A stretch of 64,000 nt of DNA from Bin87 sp965208015. Lineage in GTDB: Bacteria; Chloroflexota; Dehalococcoidia; Lucifugimonadales; UBA3495. Positions 24,365-32,101 of this stretch are shown one piece after another. The number at the start of each line of letters is the position of its first letter. Position 1 is the first letter of the stretch. Below the pieces are notes generated by a model that saw only the letters and a list, made by a program, of their open reading frames with translations, had not been told where the DNA came from and did no database searches. The translations under genes and the position numbers were made by a program. The stretch spans positions 1,488,001-1,552,000 of the forward strand of contig OZ242309.1 of the NCBI GenBank assembly GCA_965208015.1, in the 5' to 3' direction.

Positions 24365-25489
24365 CTACCCCAGTTGTCCCCGGCCGGCGACGCGCCAATA
24401 CCCCACCAGCTTGCTGTCCCGAACGGCGCGGATGTAGTCATACTGATTGACGCAGAGGGCAAGGTTGTACGGAATCAGACGCACCTTATCATTTGGCATC
24501 AGTTGCTCGGTGGCCGGCCCTTCCAAGTCCAGGATGCCGTGCTCCGCGCTGAACCTGGTGGCCACGGCTCCCTCGAATCCCTCCAGGACGGGGACACCGA
24601 AATCGGGGCCGGTGGTCTTGTGACCGGCGTCCACCACCGCCCGGCCCGCCACGGGATGGCCGATGACCGTTGCCAGGATTCTAGCCGCCGGATGCAACTC
24701 CGGGCGAACCCGCAGCGTCTCCATATCCATCAGGGGGTACACGCCGGCCTGGACCTCGGTGATGCCCGACAATTGGGAGACGATATCATAGTTGTAGGTG
24801 CCGCCCGCACTTACCGTCGCAACCTCAATGCCGGCCTCTTCAAGTTCCTGTCGCGCGTCGAGAATTGGCTGCAAGCGACGGCGGGTTTCGGCCTCCAATT
24901 CCGCACGGTCCGTTACCGGCAACGGACCCTCGTAGGTCATTATGCCCTGGAAGGATAATCCGGGCGCATCGCTAACCGTCCGCGCCAGATCAACCGCACC
25001 CGGCACGGACGCGACGCCGCCAAACCCGTACCCGGCGTCCATGTCCACCAGCGCGCCCAAGTTGACGCCGGCGGCCTGCGCAGCCTCGGCCAGGTCCTGG
25101 ACGTTGCGAGGGTTGTCCACGGCTACGCTCAGCGTGACCCGACCGGCCAAGGCGGCCAGCCGGCTGATCTTCGCGGCGGTGACCACCCGGCCCGCGATGA
25201 GTATGTCGTCAATGGCGATGTCGGCGTCGGCAAATGCCTCTGCTTCCGCCAGGGAAATGACCGCCACGCCGCTTGAGGTGCCTCCCGCGGACAGCTGGAT
25301 TTGGGCGATTTCAGGGCAGCCGTGACAGGAAACATGTGGGCGAACCACAACCCGGCCACCGTCGGAGCTGCCAACAGCGTCGTGCAGGACCGCGATGTTC
25401 TGCTCCATGATCCCCAGATCAACCACCAGGGCCGGCGTATCCAGTTCTTCAGCGGGGGTGCCAATGGGCTGAAATATCGGTCGCTCCAC
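24365..25489 (-). CDS. DSD1-family paralogue lacking the PLP lysine
   Basis: 374 aa, same fold as the preceding entry (LDTPALVVDLGIMEQNIAVL, residues 16-35; SAGGTYNYDIVSQLSG, about 247). The cofactor motif reads RPHVSCHGCPEIAQIQ: both lysines of R-P-H-x-K-x-H-K are replaced (Ser and Gly), so no internal aldimine can form there. The C-terminal metal motif is also altered (LIPYNLALCVNQYD, with Asn where His is expected). The frame is otherwise intact and codon use is normal, so this is not a decaying gene. It may be a pseudoenzyme or have new chemistry. GTG start with AGAGG 10 nt upstream. Confidence 0.8.
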   Translation of the reverse strand: MERPIFQPIGTPAEELDTPALVVDLGIMEQNIAVLHDAVGSSDGGRVVVRPHVSCHGCPEIAQIQLSAGGTSSGVAVISLAEAEAFADADIAIDDILIAGRVVTAAKISRLAALAGRVTLSVAVDNPRNVQDLAEAAQAAGVNLGALVDMDAGYGFGGVASVPGAVDLARTVSDAPGLSFQGIMTYEGPLPVTDRAELEAETRRRLQPILDARQELEEAGIEVATVSAGGTYNYDIVSQLSGITEVQAGVYPLMDMETLRVRPELHPAARILATVIGHPVAGRAVVDAGHKTTGPDFGVPVLEGFEGAVATRFSAEHGILDLEGPATEQLMPNDKVRLIPYNLALCVNQYDYIRAVRDSKLVGYWRVAGRGQLG

Positions 25490-25537
25490 TGTTCAGGTAC
25501 CTCTCAATTGCAGGGCTGGCCGGCAAGATAGCACAAA

Positions 25538-25849
25538 TCAGGCCGGTTCCAGCCAGTGCTGGTACACGTCCACCAGCAGAGTGTCGGCGGGATTGCCAGC
25601 ATAGTCAGCCCAGAGGTCAGTCTGACGCAGGCGGATCCGGTACAGCGGTTGGCGGGGCAGGCCGTCGCCCCCGTGGGCCAGCGTCTCAGGGTTGGGAAAG
25701 ACCCCGCAAAGCGCATCGACAGTGCCGGTATGCCCCTGGATGTAAGCCGGCGTGCGGAAGTGGTGCGCCGGCGAGCCCATGCGCACGCGGACGGGTGTGC
25801 CATCGGGGAAGAGGACGGATTCGGCGGGAGTGGCCATCGTTATGTCCAT
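25538..25849 (-). CDS. Nitrile hydratase beta subunit, C-terminal (SH3-like) half
   Basis: 103 aa. FPDGTPVRVRMGSPAHHFRT, PAYIQGHTGTVDALCG and the ending LYRIRLRQTDLWADYAGNP with VDVYQHWLEPA match the C-terminal SH3-like domain of nitrile hydratase beta (F-x-P-G-D-x-V-R-V ... H-x-R-x-P-x-Y-x-x-G-x-x-G). The N-terminal helical half is missing and is encoded at 28.9 kb. Separate halves are known for thiocyanate hydrolase and toyocamycin nitrile hydratase, so this is a proper subunit and not a fragment. A Met four codons in (25837) is an alternative start. 48 nt before the DSD1-family genes. Confidence 0.8.
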   Translation of the reverse strand: MDITMATPAESVLFPDGTPVRVRMGSPAHHFRTPAYIQGHTGTVDALCGVFPNPETLAHGGDGLPRQPLYRIRLRQTDLWADYAGNPADTLLVDVYQHWLEPA

Positions 25850-25872
25850 AAAATAGGTTTGCGTTATCCAAT

Positions 25873-26286
25873 CTATAGTTGCAGTATAACGCGCAATTCG
25901 GACGGCGTGACTATCAGGATTTCCGATTCGCCCTTGAGTGCCAACAGATCGGGATCCTTGGTGACCAGATAATCCGCCGCAGCCTGGTAGGCAAGCACGA
26001 GGAACATCTGGTCGCTGGGGTCGCGGCAGGTTGGCGTTGCCGGCGGCGGGTTGGATATGTCAACCTTTTCACAGTGATCAAGGTAGGCAGCAGCGGTGTC
26101 AGTAATTTGGTCCTCCAGGATTCCGAGTCTGGGGTTGCGCAGGGTTCGGATTAACTCTGCCTCCGTATCGTAACTGGTAAGCGGCACAATGATCTGCTGT
26201 TCCCACGCCCCACGGAGCCATGCGTCGCTGCTGGTTGTTCTGGTGATTGGCATCAGCACCGAATTGGTGTCCAATACCAGCCGCAT
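25873..26286 (-). CDS. PIN-domain ribonuclease (toxin-like)
   Basis: 137 aa, TIGR00305-like PIN protein. Acidic residues of the active site are in place: LVLDTNSVLMP (residue 6), EAELIRTLRNPRLG (about 48) and CRDPSDQMFLVLAYQ with VTKDPDLLALKG (about 92-115). Its ATG overlaps the stop of the upstream unknown gene (TAATG), so translation is coupled. No small antitoxin gene is seen; the upstream 367-aa protein is the only candidate partner. It belongs to a block that separates the two halves of the nitrile hydratase beta gene. Confidence 0.83.
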   Translation of the reverse strand: MRLVLDTNSVLMPITRTTSSDAWLRGAWEQQIIVPLTSYDTEAELIRTLRNPRLGILEDQITDTAAAYLDHCEKVDISNPPPATPTCRDPSDQMFLVLAYQAAADYLVTKDPDLLALKGESEILIVTPSELRVILQL

Positions 26287-27389
26287 TATTGACCGCTTCT
26301 TTTCGCCCGAGTTTCTGCTATGGCGGCGAGAACATCGTCCTCGGTCAGATCCAGGGCTTCCAGCCGTCGCAGAGCCGATTTGACCCGTTCCGGATCGCTC
26401 CGGTGCGTCCGGTTGGAGCTTTTGAACGCGATGATATCGCCCAGGTCGTTGACGTTGTGGCTGCGCAGGGGCTTGGCAAAGCCGTTCCGCATGATCTCCC
26501 ACGTTTGGACCAATGGGTAAATTTCCTGGTGCAACACCAAAACAGCGTCAAACACGCTGAAGTCCGACAGAACGATTTTCTGCCAGTCCGGCGCGTACAG
26601 GAATTGCCGGTTGTGCAGCAGGAGGCAGTATTTGGCGCCGTCCAGCGTCTTGAGTTTGCTCGCTTTGCTGCCGTATTCTGCGGCTTCGTTGAGCGCTTTT
26701 TGGAGATTATCAGGGCCGTCGGATACTTGAGGCAACGGCGCGGCAAGTTGCGCAAGCTGCTCTGGGACACTCTCGCGCTCTCTGGAGTGTCCGATGGTCA
26801 GACGCGAACCCTTGGCGTCGCTGCACAGCTCGGTCAGCTCAAAAGCCCAATCCACGCCGTCAACAGTTCCCCGGTAGTCGATGGAGTCATTGAGGTTTTC
26901 CCGGTCCCATGCAATCCTCACCGTCAGGCCCTGCTGTCTCAGGAATATCACCGCTTTCCGCATCAGCTCGTATTCGGCGCTTTCCTGCTCCGTCATGGCA
27001 TCGAACTTGGCCGCCCATCTGGTTCGCTCCGCCACCGTCCGGCTAATGGGTAGGGCGGCTTCCCGCAAGGTTCGTGCCATGACGCCGGGGGAAGTTACGT
27101 CGTTCCAGTCGGAGATTGGAATGAACGAGGCGGCGTGTTCCGGGTAGCGGCTTTTGACGTATTCCCCCAAATCCCGCTGTAGCCACGGCAAGCCGTAGGT
27201 CCGGCTACTCTTCTGTTTGCGAGTTTCGGCGACGAGGAACTCATCCCGTGCCTGTTGTAACGCGCCGATGACGCTGCCGTCCAGTGCGGACCGGGCGGCA
27301 ACATCGTCTATCAGCTCCGCCGCGCGGTTGAGCACCGTTGCAGCAAAGTTGGCGTTGATGGAAGGGGAGTCGTTAGTGATGCATGGCAT
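26286..27389 (-). CDS. Unknown protein, possible nuclease-like core
   Basis: 367 aa, soluble. N-terminal about 170 residues are helical (AATVLNRAAELIDDVAARSA; RDEFLVAETRKQKSSRTYGL). The middle has DYRGTVDGVDWAFELTEL and, about 80 residues later, AKYCLLLHNRQFLYAPDWQ, strand-rich segments with acidic residues that could form a restriction-fold core (speculative). It is directly coupled to the PIN gene through TAATG. No family recognised. Base composition is somewhat lower in G+C than the flanking operon. Weak ribosome binding site. Confidence 0.5.
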   Translation of the reverse strand: MPCITNDSPSINANFAATVLNRAAELIDDVAARSALDGSVIGALQQARDEFLVAETRKQKSSRTYGLPWLQRDLGEYVKSRYPEHAASFIPISDWNDVTSPGVMARTLREAALPISRTVAERTRWAAKFDAMTEQESAEYELMRKAVIFLRQQGLTVRIAWDRENLNDSIDYRGTVDGVDWAFELTELCSDAKGSRLTIGHSRERESVPEQLAQLAAPLPQVSDGPDNLQKALNEAAEYGSKASKLKTLDGAKYCLLLHNRQFLYAPDWQKIVLSDFSVFDAVLVLHQEIYPLVQTWEIMRNGFAKPLRSHNVNDLGDIIAFKSSNRTHRSDPERVKSALRRLEALDLTEDDVLAAIAETRAKRSGQ

Positions 27390-27451
27390 GGTGGATTATC
27401 CGGTAGTGGGTATCCCGAGGTGAGCATGGTGCAGGGGCTCGTGGCAAGCCG

Positions 27452-28465
27452 CTATGACTTCCTACGATGCCCGGTGCAGTAGTCCCCCACGCTGGCCTGG
27501 CGGTGACAACCTGGGATAGCGCAAGTCTTGATCACGCTACGGACGTTTGAATGTCGATAACTTGTAGAATTTCCCTGATTGGCCGGCACGACGGGCTCGT
27601 CAATGGCGGCCCGCAGGGTTTTGGAGATTTGGAGAATTTGATGCACATCCTCCGGGCTGTTGTCGCTGGCGTTCTGGAGGGCATATCTGAGCTGCCCGTT
27701 TAGCTTTTTGACAGTCCTCTGCACTTCGTGGCAGCGTTGGCGTACGGCTTGCAATCGGGCCCGGTCTCGGCCGATTTGAGCCTCCTTGACTTTGATCTGC
27801 TGGATTTTCTCAGCAGCCTCTTTTGACACCTTGCCGGCTTTCACTTGCCGGAATACGCCGAAACCGATGATAGCGGGGGCCGCGACGATGCCGCCCAGAA
27901 CCGCGGTTCCACCAGCAATGCCCAATCCGCCGGCCGCAAGAGCGCCACCACCTAACCAGGCCAGCGTAGCGCTGCTGGCAGCGGCTCCACTCAAGCCTCC
28001 AATTGCGGCTCCGGTGGACGCAGTACCGAGAATGCCTACCAATCCGTAGCCCCCCAATGCAGTAAGCGCTCCAGCGCCTACACCGCCGGCCAAACTGGCG
28101 CCGGCGCCGCCTAAAGTTTTGAGGATGTCCCCATAGGCTTGGTCAAGCCTCTCCAAATCCTCGACCGTCACTTCGCTATCACTGATGATGTTGGGGTTGA
28201 CCAGGCGAGCTTTCCGGATGAAATCGATGGCCTCGCGCACGGCCTGCATCCCAGTTGCGCGGGCCTGCCCTAATTCCCGCAACTTCTGCTCGGTTTCGGA
28301 GTGGTAGGTCTTGTACTGCTCGTATTTCACCTTGTAAGCGTCGTAGGCTGCCTGGCACTCGGCTTTGGCCTTTTTTATCTTACCTTGCGCGTTGAGGGTC
28401 ATGCCCCCTCCAGTCAACAACGCCGCGCCGCCGATAGCGATGGGTATGATTAATGGTAGGGGCAT
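27452..28465 (-). CDS. Glycine-zipper membrane protein with C-terminal zinc-finger-like motif
   Basis: 337 aa. Residues 1-25 are a hydrophobic Gly-rich helix (LIIPIAIGGAALLTGGG); about 28-115 are a charged coiled coil; about 118-205 are a long Gly/Ala-rich membrane region with repeated small-x3-small spacing (ALTALGGYGLVGILG; LAWLGGGALAAGGLGIAGG); about 210-270 are a second coiled coil; the end reads CAIPGCHRQASVGDYCTGH, a C-x4-C-x8-C-x2-H metal-site pattern. Architecture resembles membrane-inserting effectors, but no family is recognised. GGGAGG lies 6 nt before ATG. The helical gene 25 nt upstream is its likely partner. Confidence 0.6.
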   Translation of the reverse strand: MPLPLIIPIAIGGAALLTGGGMTLNAQGKIKKAKAECQAAYDAYKVKYEQYKTYHSETEQKLRELGQARATGMQAVREAIDFIRKARLVNPNIISDSEVTVEDLERLDQAYGDILKTLGGAGASLAGGVGAGALTALGGYGLVGILGTASTGAAIGGLSGAAASSATLAWLGGGALAAGGLGIAGGTAVLGGIVAAPAIIGFGVFRQVKAGKVSKEAAEKIQQIKVKEAQIGRDRARLQAVRQRCHEVQRTVKKLNGQLRYALQNASDNSPEDVHQILQISKTLRAAIDEPVVPANQGNSTSYRHSNVRSVIKTCAIPGCHRQASVGDYCTGHRRKS

Positions 28466-28490
28466 TTCCAGCCTCCCTTCGCATTCAGTT

Positions 28491-28868
28491 TCAGATTTCG
28501 AAAACGTGATCCGGATCCTCGAATTGCTTTTTGAATGTCTCGAAATCGTCCAATGGATTGTCCTGGATAACGCCGAGGATGCCAGCCAGAGCGACGTTCA
28601 ATTGGTGGTTGTCGCGGCTTTGAACGGCGTAATGCAGCAGTTCGAAAAATTCATCCAGAGCGGCGCGGCGTTCGGCAAACCTATGGCTGAAATAGGCGAG
28701 GATGGTTTCTTTCTCTGCGGTGAGACGTGCAATTAAAACTTCGCGGTTGGCGATGATAGCCCGGCGTTTCGTTTCCTCCTCCTGTATTGCACGGAAACAC
28801 TCGGCGATGCCAGAGATGGTGAGCGGGATCACTTGGGTGCCTATAAAGGCGAAGGCGGGGTTAACCAT
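28491..28868 (-). CDS. Helical partner of the glycine-zipper protein
   Basis: 125 aa, almost wholly helical: a short hydrophobic N terminus (NPAFAFIGTQVIPLTISG), then RRAIIANREVLIARLTAEKE, AYFSHRFAERRAALDEFFEL and a C-terminal helical part. No domain recognised. GAGG lies 8 nt before ATG 28868; a TTG two codons earlier is possible. It ends 25 nt before the glycine-zipper gene, so the two form a bicistron. A regulatory, immunity or scaffold role is inference from the layout alone. Confidence 0.55.
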   Translation of the reverse strand: MVNPAFAFIGTQVIPLTISGIAECFRAIQEEETKRRAIIANREVLIARLTAEKETILAYFSHRFAERRAALDEFFELLHYAVQSRDNHQLNVALAGILGVIQDNPLDDFETFKKQFEDPDHVFEI

Positions 28869-28894
28869 AGGCAATGCCTCTTCCTTACGTCGAG

Positions 28895-29197
28895 TTAAAG
28901 CCCCTGCTCCCGCAGCTCCGCCGCCTTGGCGTCAATCTCCTCAACCGTGAGGATGCCCTTCTCAATCAGCAGGATCTCCAGGGCGGCGGTCCATTTTTCG
29001 TAGTACGACAGGGCCTCGTAGCGTTCCGGCGGCAGGCTTTCGATGGCGCGGCGCATCTCGTCGGTGGTGCGGATGCCCTGCTGGCCCAGAACCTGGTGCA
29101 CGGCGTCGACGCGACGTTCCCAATCGCTGTATTCGTGCTCGGAGCGGTCGATGGGCGTGTCGTCGGGCCAGCCGCCGCGGTCGTGTACTGCGGGCAT
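28895..29197 (-). CDS. Nitrile hydratase beta subunit, N-terminal half
   Basis: 100 aa. VHDRGGWPDD at the N terminus, HEYSDWERRVDAVHQVL (about residue 22), and YYEKWTAALEILLIEKGILT with VEEIDAKAAEL at the end match the N-terminal helical half of nitrile hydratase beta (H-D-x-G-G ... W-E-x-R-V ... Y-Y-E-x-W-x-x-A-L-E). It stops where the SH3-like half would begin; that half is the separate gene at 25.5 kb. GGAG lies 9 nt upstream, inside the end of the deacetylase gene (4-nt gap), so the two are one operon. An accessory (p14K-like) role is the main alternative. Confidence 0.78.
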   Translation of the reverse strand: MPAVHDRGGWPDDTPIDRSEHEYSDWERRVDAVHQVLGQQGIRTTDEMRRAIESLPPERYEALSYYEKWTAALEILLIEKGILTVEEIDAKAAELREQGL

Positions 29198-29201
29198 GGT
29201 C

Positions 29202-30020
29202 TTATGCTCCCTTTTCCCACATGGTGGCAACATCCACCGAGCGCATGAAGCGAACTCCGGGGAAGGTCTTGATGTACTCAATCAGCCGCTCCAGCATGAG
29301 CAACCGACCCGGGCGGCCGATGTATTGGGGGTGCATGGTGAGGTTGTAGCAGCGGCCGTAGCGATATATCCCACGGAACTCCGCCGCCCAGCTCTCGAAC
29401 ACCTCGTCCGGATTGCGCATCGGTCCCAGCCGGTTAGCTGAGGGAGCGTACGCAAAGTGCGGAGCGTCGTCGAGCAACCAGTGGATGGGCAGCTCGACCA
29501 GATTGCGCGGCGGATCGCCCCCCTGCACGAAGTACGGCGCGTCGTCACCCATGAGGCTGCTGTCGTACTGGAAGTTGTGCTTGGCGAGCAGGTCCAGCGA
29601 GACCGGGCTCAACTCCCAACTGGGCGAACGATAGCCGACCGGAGCCTCGCCGGTCAGTTCGCCCAGGATGCTGATGCCCTTGACCAGCACCTCTTCTTCC
29701 TTGTCCGGCGTCATCGTCGCCGGCGGTTCGTGGATGTAGCCGTGGTGGGCCACCTCGTGCCCCCGACCGGCGATCTCGCGCACCAGGTCGGGATGAGTTT
29801 CGGCCACGTAACCGGGGATGTAGAAACTGCCCGGTATGCCCTGGGCGTCCAGCATGTCCAGGATGCGCGGGGTGGCCACGCTGGGACCGTATTCCGCCAT
29901 GGACAGCAGGCTGGGGTAATTGATGAAATCGGGGTTCCGATTCAGCCAGGAGGTGATGCCGTCCACGTCAAACGTGATGAGGGCAACGCAGCGGATGTCA
30001 TCGGGCCAGATGCCGGCCAT
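29202..30020 (-). CDS. Polysaccharide deacetylase (NodB-homology) family hydrolase
   Basis: 272 aa. Seen: ALITFDVDGITSWLNRNP with the catalytic Asp pair (residues about 12-29), GHEVAHHGYIHEPP with the metal-binding H-x(3)-H (about 88), GYRSPSWELSPVSLDLLAKH (about 126) and LTMHPQYIGRPGRLLMLERL near the end. No signal peptide, so it is cytosolic, as in the PuuE-like allantoinase subgroup that acts on small amides. Being first in the nitrile hydratase operon fits a C-N hydrolase role downstream of nitrile hydration (inference). AGGAGG lies 6 nt before ATG. Confidence 0.85.
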   Translation of the reverse strand: MAGIWPDDIRCVALITFDVDGITSWLNRNPDFINYPSLLSMAEYGPSVATPRILDMLDAQGIPGSFYIPGYVAETHPDLVREIAGRGHEVAHHGYIHEPPATMTPDKEEEVLVKGISILGELTGEAPVGYRSPSWELSPVSLDLLAKHNFQYDSSLMGDDAPYFVQGGDPPRNLVELPIHWLLDDAPHFAYAPSANRLGPMRNPDEVFESWAAEFRGIYRYGRCYNLTMHPQYIGRPGRLLMLERLIEYIKTFPGVRFMRSVDVATMWEKGA

Positions 30021-30088
30021 CTTGTTCCTCCTGTGAATTCCATGCGCGTTGAGCCAGCCGGTTCGACCGGTCACAATCGGCAGGCGGG

Positions 30089-31369
30089 CTATTGGGAGGG
30101 GATAGTATCGAAACCCGTATACGGTCGCAATGCCTCGGGAATAACCACCGAGCCGTCGGGCTGCTGGTTGTTCTCCAGTATGGCGATGATCACCCTTGGC
30201 AGGGCCAGACCCGATCCGTTCAAGGTGTGCAAGAATCGCGGCCGCTCCCCGACGCCCGGCCGGTAGCGCACGTTGGCGCGCCGGGCCTGGAAGTCGGTGC
30301 AATTGGAGCAGGACGATACTTCCAGCCACTCCTGCGATCCCGCGGCCCATACCTCAATATCGTAGGACTTGGCCGATGGGAAGGATATGTCGCCGGCGCA
30401 CAGCTGCAGGATACGGTAGGGCAGGTTGAGGCGCTGGCACACCGTCTCGGCGTTTGCCAGCAGAGCCTCCAATTCGTCGAACGAGGTTTCCGGCTCGACG
30501 AACTTGTACATCTCCACCTTGTTGAACTGGTGAACGCGCTTGATGCCTCGGGTGTCGCGTCCGGCAGCTGCTTTCTCGCGGCGGAAGCAAGGGGTGTGCG
30601 CCACGTAATACAGGGGCAAATCGTCGGCGGTGAGGATTTCATCCCGGTGCAGGTTGGTGACGGGCACCTCTGCGGTGGGAATGAGCCAAAGGTCATCCTC
30701 TTCGTCGTGGTAGAGGTTATCGGCGAACAGCGGCAGGTTGCCGGAGCCTTCCATGATCTCGCGGCGCACCAGGATGGGCAGCGCGACTTCCGTATAGCCG
30801 TGCTCACTGCTGTGCAAGTCCAGCATCCAGGATATGATGGCGCGCTCCAGCCGCGCGCCGTAGCCGTTCAGCGTGTAGAACCGGCTCCCGGAAAGCTTGA
30901 CGCCGCGCTGAAAGTCGATGATGCCCAACTGCTCCGCCAGATCCCAGTGCGGCTGGGCTTCAAAATCCAGGGTGGTTGGCTCGCCCCAATGGCGCAGCAC
31001 CACGTTGGCGGTTTCGTCGTGACCTTCGGGAGTGCTGGCATGGGGCAGGTTGGGCAACGCCAGCATGGCGTCGCTAATCCGCGCGTCCAGGTCGCGTACA
31101 AGGTCTTCCAGCTCACTGATGCGCCGGCCGACGTCGCGCATCTCCGCCACGACGCTCTCGTCCGGCTGACCGCCCTGCGAGCGGGCCTGACCGATTTCGC
31201 GGGACACCGCGTTGCGGCGAGCGCGAAGTTCGTCGCCGTCGGTGATCGCGCTCCGCCTCTGGGCATCGAGGGCCAGGATCTCGTCGAGGCAGTCCTCATC
31301 TTCGGCGCGTCGCACCAACGCGGCGCGAACGGTGTCGGTATCGCTGCGGATTTGTTCAAGGGAAAGCAT
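30089..31369 (-). CDS. serS: Seryl-tRNA synthetase
   Basis: 426 aa, class II synthetase of usual length. N-terminal coiled-coil tRNA-binding arm (residues about 25-110); motif 2 CFRREKAAAGRDTRGIKRVH (about 265); serine-site TAEVPVTNL; motif 3 LNGSGLALPRVIIAILEN (about 385) followed by VVIPEALRPY. Charges tRNA-Ser, and tRNA-Sec if present. No strong Shine-Dalgarno sequence before ATG. The polysaccharide deacetylase gene follows after 68 nt in the same direction. Confidence 0.97.
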   Translation of the reverse strand: MLSLEQIRSDTDTVRAALVRRAEDEDCLDEILALDAQRRSAITDGDELRARRNAVSREIGQARSQGGQPDESVVAEMRDVGRRISELEDLVRDLDARISDAMLALPNLPHASTPEGHDETANVVLRHWGEPTTLDFEAQPHWDLAEQLGIIDFQRGVKLSGSRFYTLNGYGARLERAIISWMLDLHSSEHGYTEVALPILVRREIMEGSGNLPLFADNLYHDEEDDLWLIPTAEVPVTNLHRDEILTADDLPLYYVAHTPCFRREKAAAGRDTRGIKRVHQFNKVEMYKFVEPETSFDELEALLANAETVCQRLNLPYRILQLCAGDISFPSAKSYDIEVWAAGSQEWLEVSSCSNCTDFQARRANVRYRPGVGERPRFLHTLNGSGLALPRVIIAILENNQQPDGSVVIPEALRPYTGFDTIPSQ

Positions 31370-31380
31370 ATGCGGTCAAA

Positions 31381-32073
31381 CTACGCCAACTCGAAAATCA
31401 GCTCCCCAACGGCAAAGGTGAAACCAGGAAGCACATCCTCGCCGCTCAGCGTCTCCGGGTTTTGCAACAGTTCGGGTTCGTCGGCGCCAGCGCGGTAGAT
31501 GCGGACGGTGCGTTCGAGGGGGTCGATGAGCCAGCCGAGCTTTGCGCCATTGTCCATGTATTCCTGCATCTTGCGGAGCAAAGGACGCAAAGACCGCTGC
31601 GAGGATGACCTGATTTCCACCACGAAATCAGGACAATATGGCCTCCCCCGAGGTTCTCCTGTCTGTCTGGATCGGACGTTTTCCCGGATCGTCCACGCCG
31701 CATCTGGTACGCGCAATGCGCCGTTGGGCAAGCGATACGCTGCCGTGGGACCAGTCGGCACGCCGGGAAACCCTTCTTCCTCGTCCCACAAGTACACTTT
31801 GCTTGACGTTCTATTCTCGTGGACGTCCGATGGCTCGTCAGTGGGCGGCATTAATTCAAGCACTCCGTCGGCGGTGAGTTCCATCTGCCACGGATAGTCA
31901 TCGTTGGCGAAACAGACATCCCAGAACCAGTTGATACAGGCATCAGAGCCAGCAGATACCACGGCTTCGGGCAGGCGTAGTTTGATGGGAAACAACTCAG
32001 CATACGACGCCTCACCCAGCGGAGCCTGTCCGGCGGTGAGATCCGTTTCGTTTCCCGGTAAAGTGGTAGTCAT
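31381..32073 (-). CDS. Uma2 family (restriction-fold) protein
   Basis: 230 aa. The PD-(D/E)XK-type core is visible as LRVPDAAWTIREN (about residue 118), CPDFVVEIRSSSQ (about 146) and MDNGAKLGWLIDPLERTVRI (about 170), the standard Uma2 layout; the K of E-x-K is replaced by R. Uma2 proteins are common in Cyanobacteria and Chloroflexota and their function is unsettled. The start at 32073 avoids overlap with the lysS stop; a Met 16 codons earlier is possible. Lies between lysS and serS on the same strand. Confidence 0.8.
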   Translation of the reverse strand: MTTTLPGNETDLTAGQAPLGEASYAELFPIKLRLPEAVVSAGSDACINWFWDVCFANDDYPWQMELTADGVLELMPPTDEPSDVHENRTSSKVYLWDEEEGFPGVPTGPTAAYRLPNGALRVPDAAWTIRENVRSRQTGEPRGRPYCPDFVVEIRSSSQRSLRPLLRKMQEYMDNGAKLGWLIDPLERTVRIYRAGADEPELLQNPETLSGEDVLPGFTFAVGELIFELA

Positions 32074-32101
32074 GCCAATCGTTTGATACGTCGCCTGAGG
32101 C

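Noticed and set aside
24365..25489. Decaying pseudogene explanation for the lysine-less DSD1 paralogue
   Set aside because: The frame is full length, start signals are good and other family motifs are kept, so decay is not supported.
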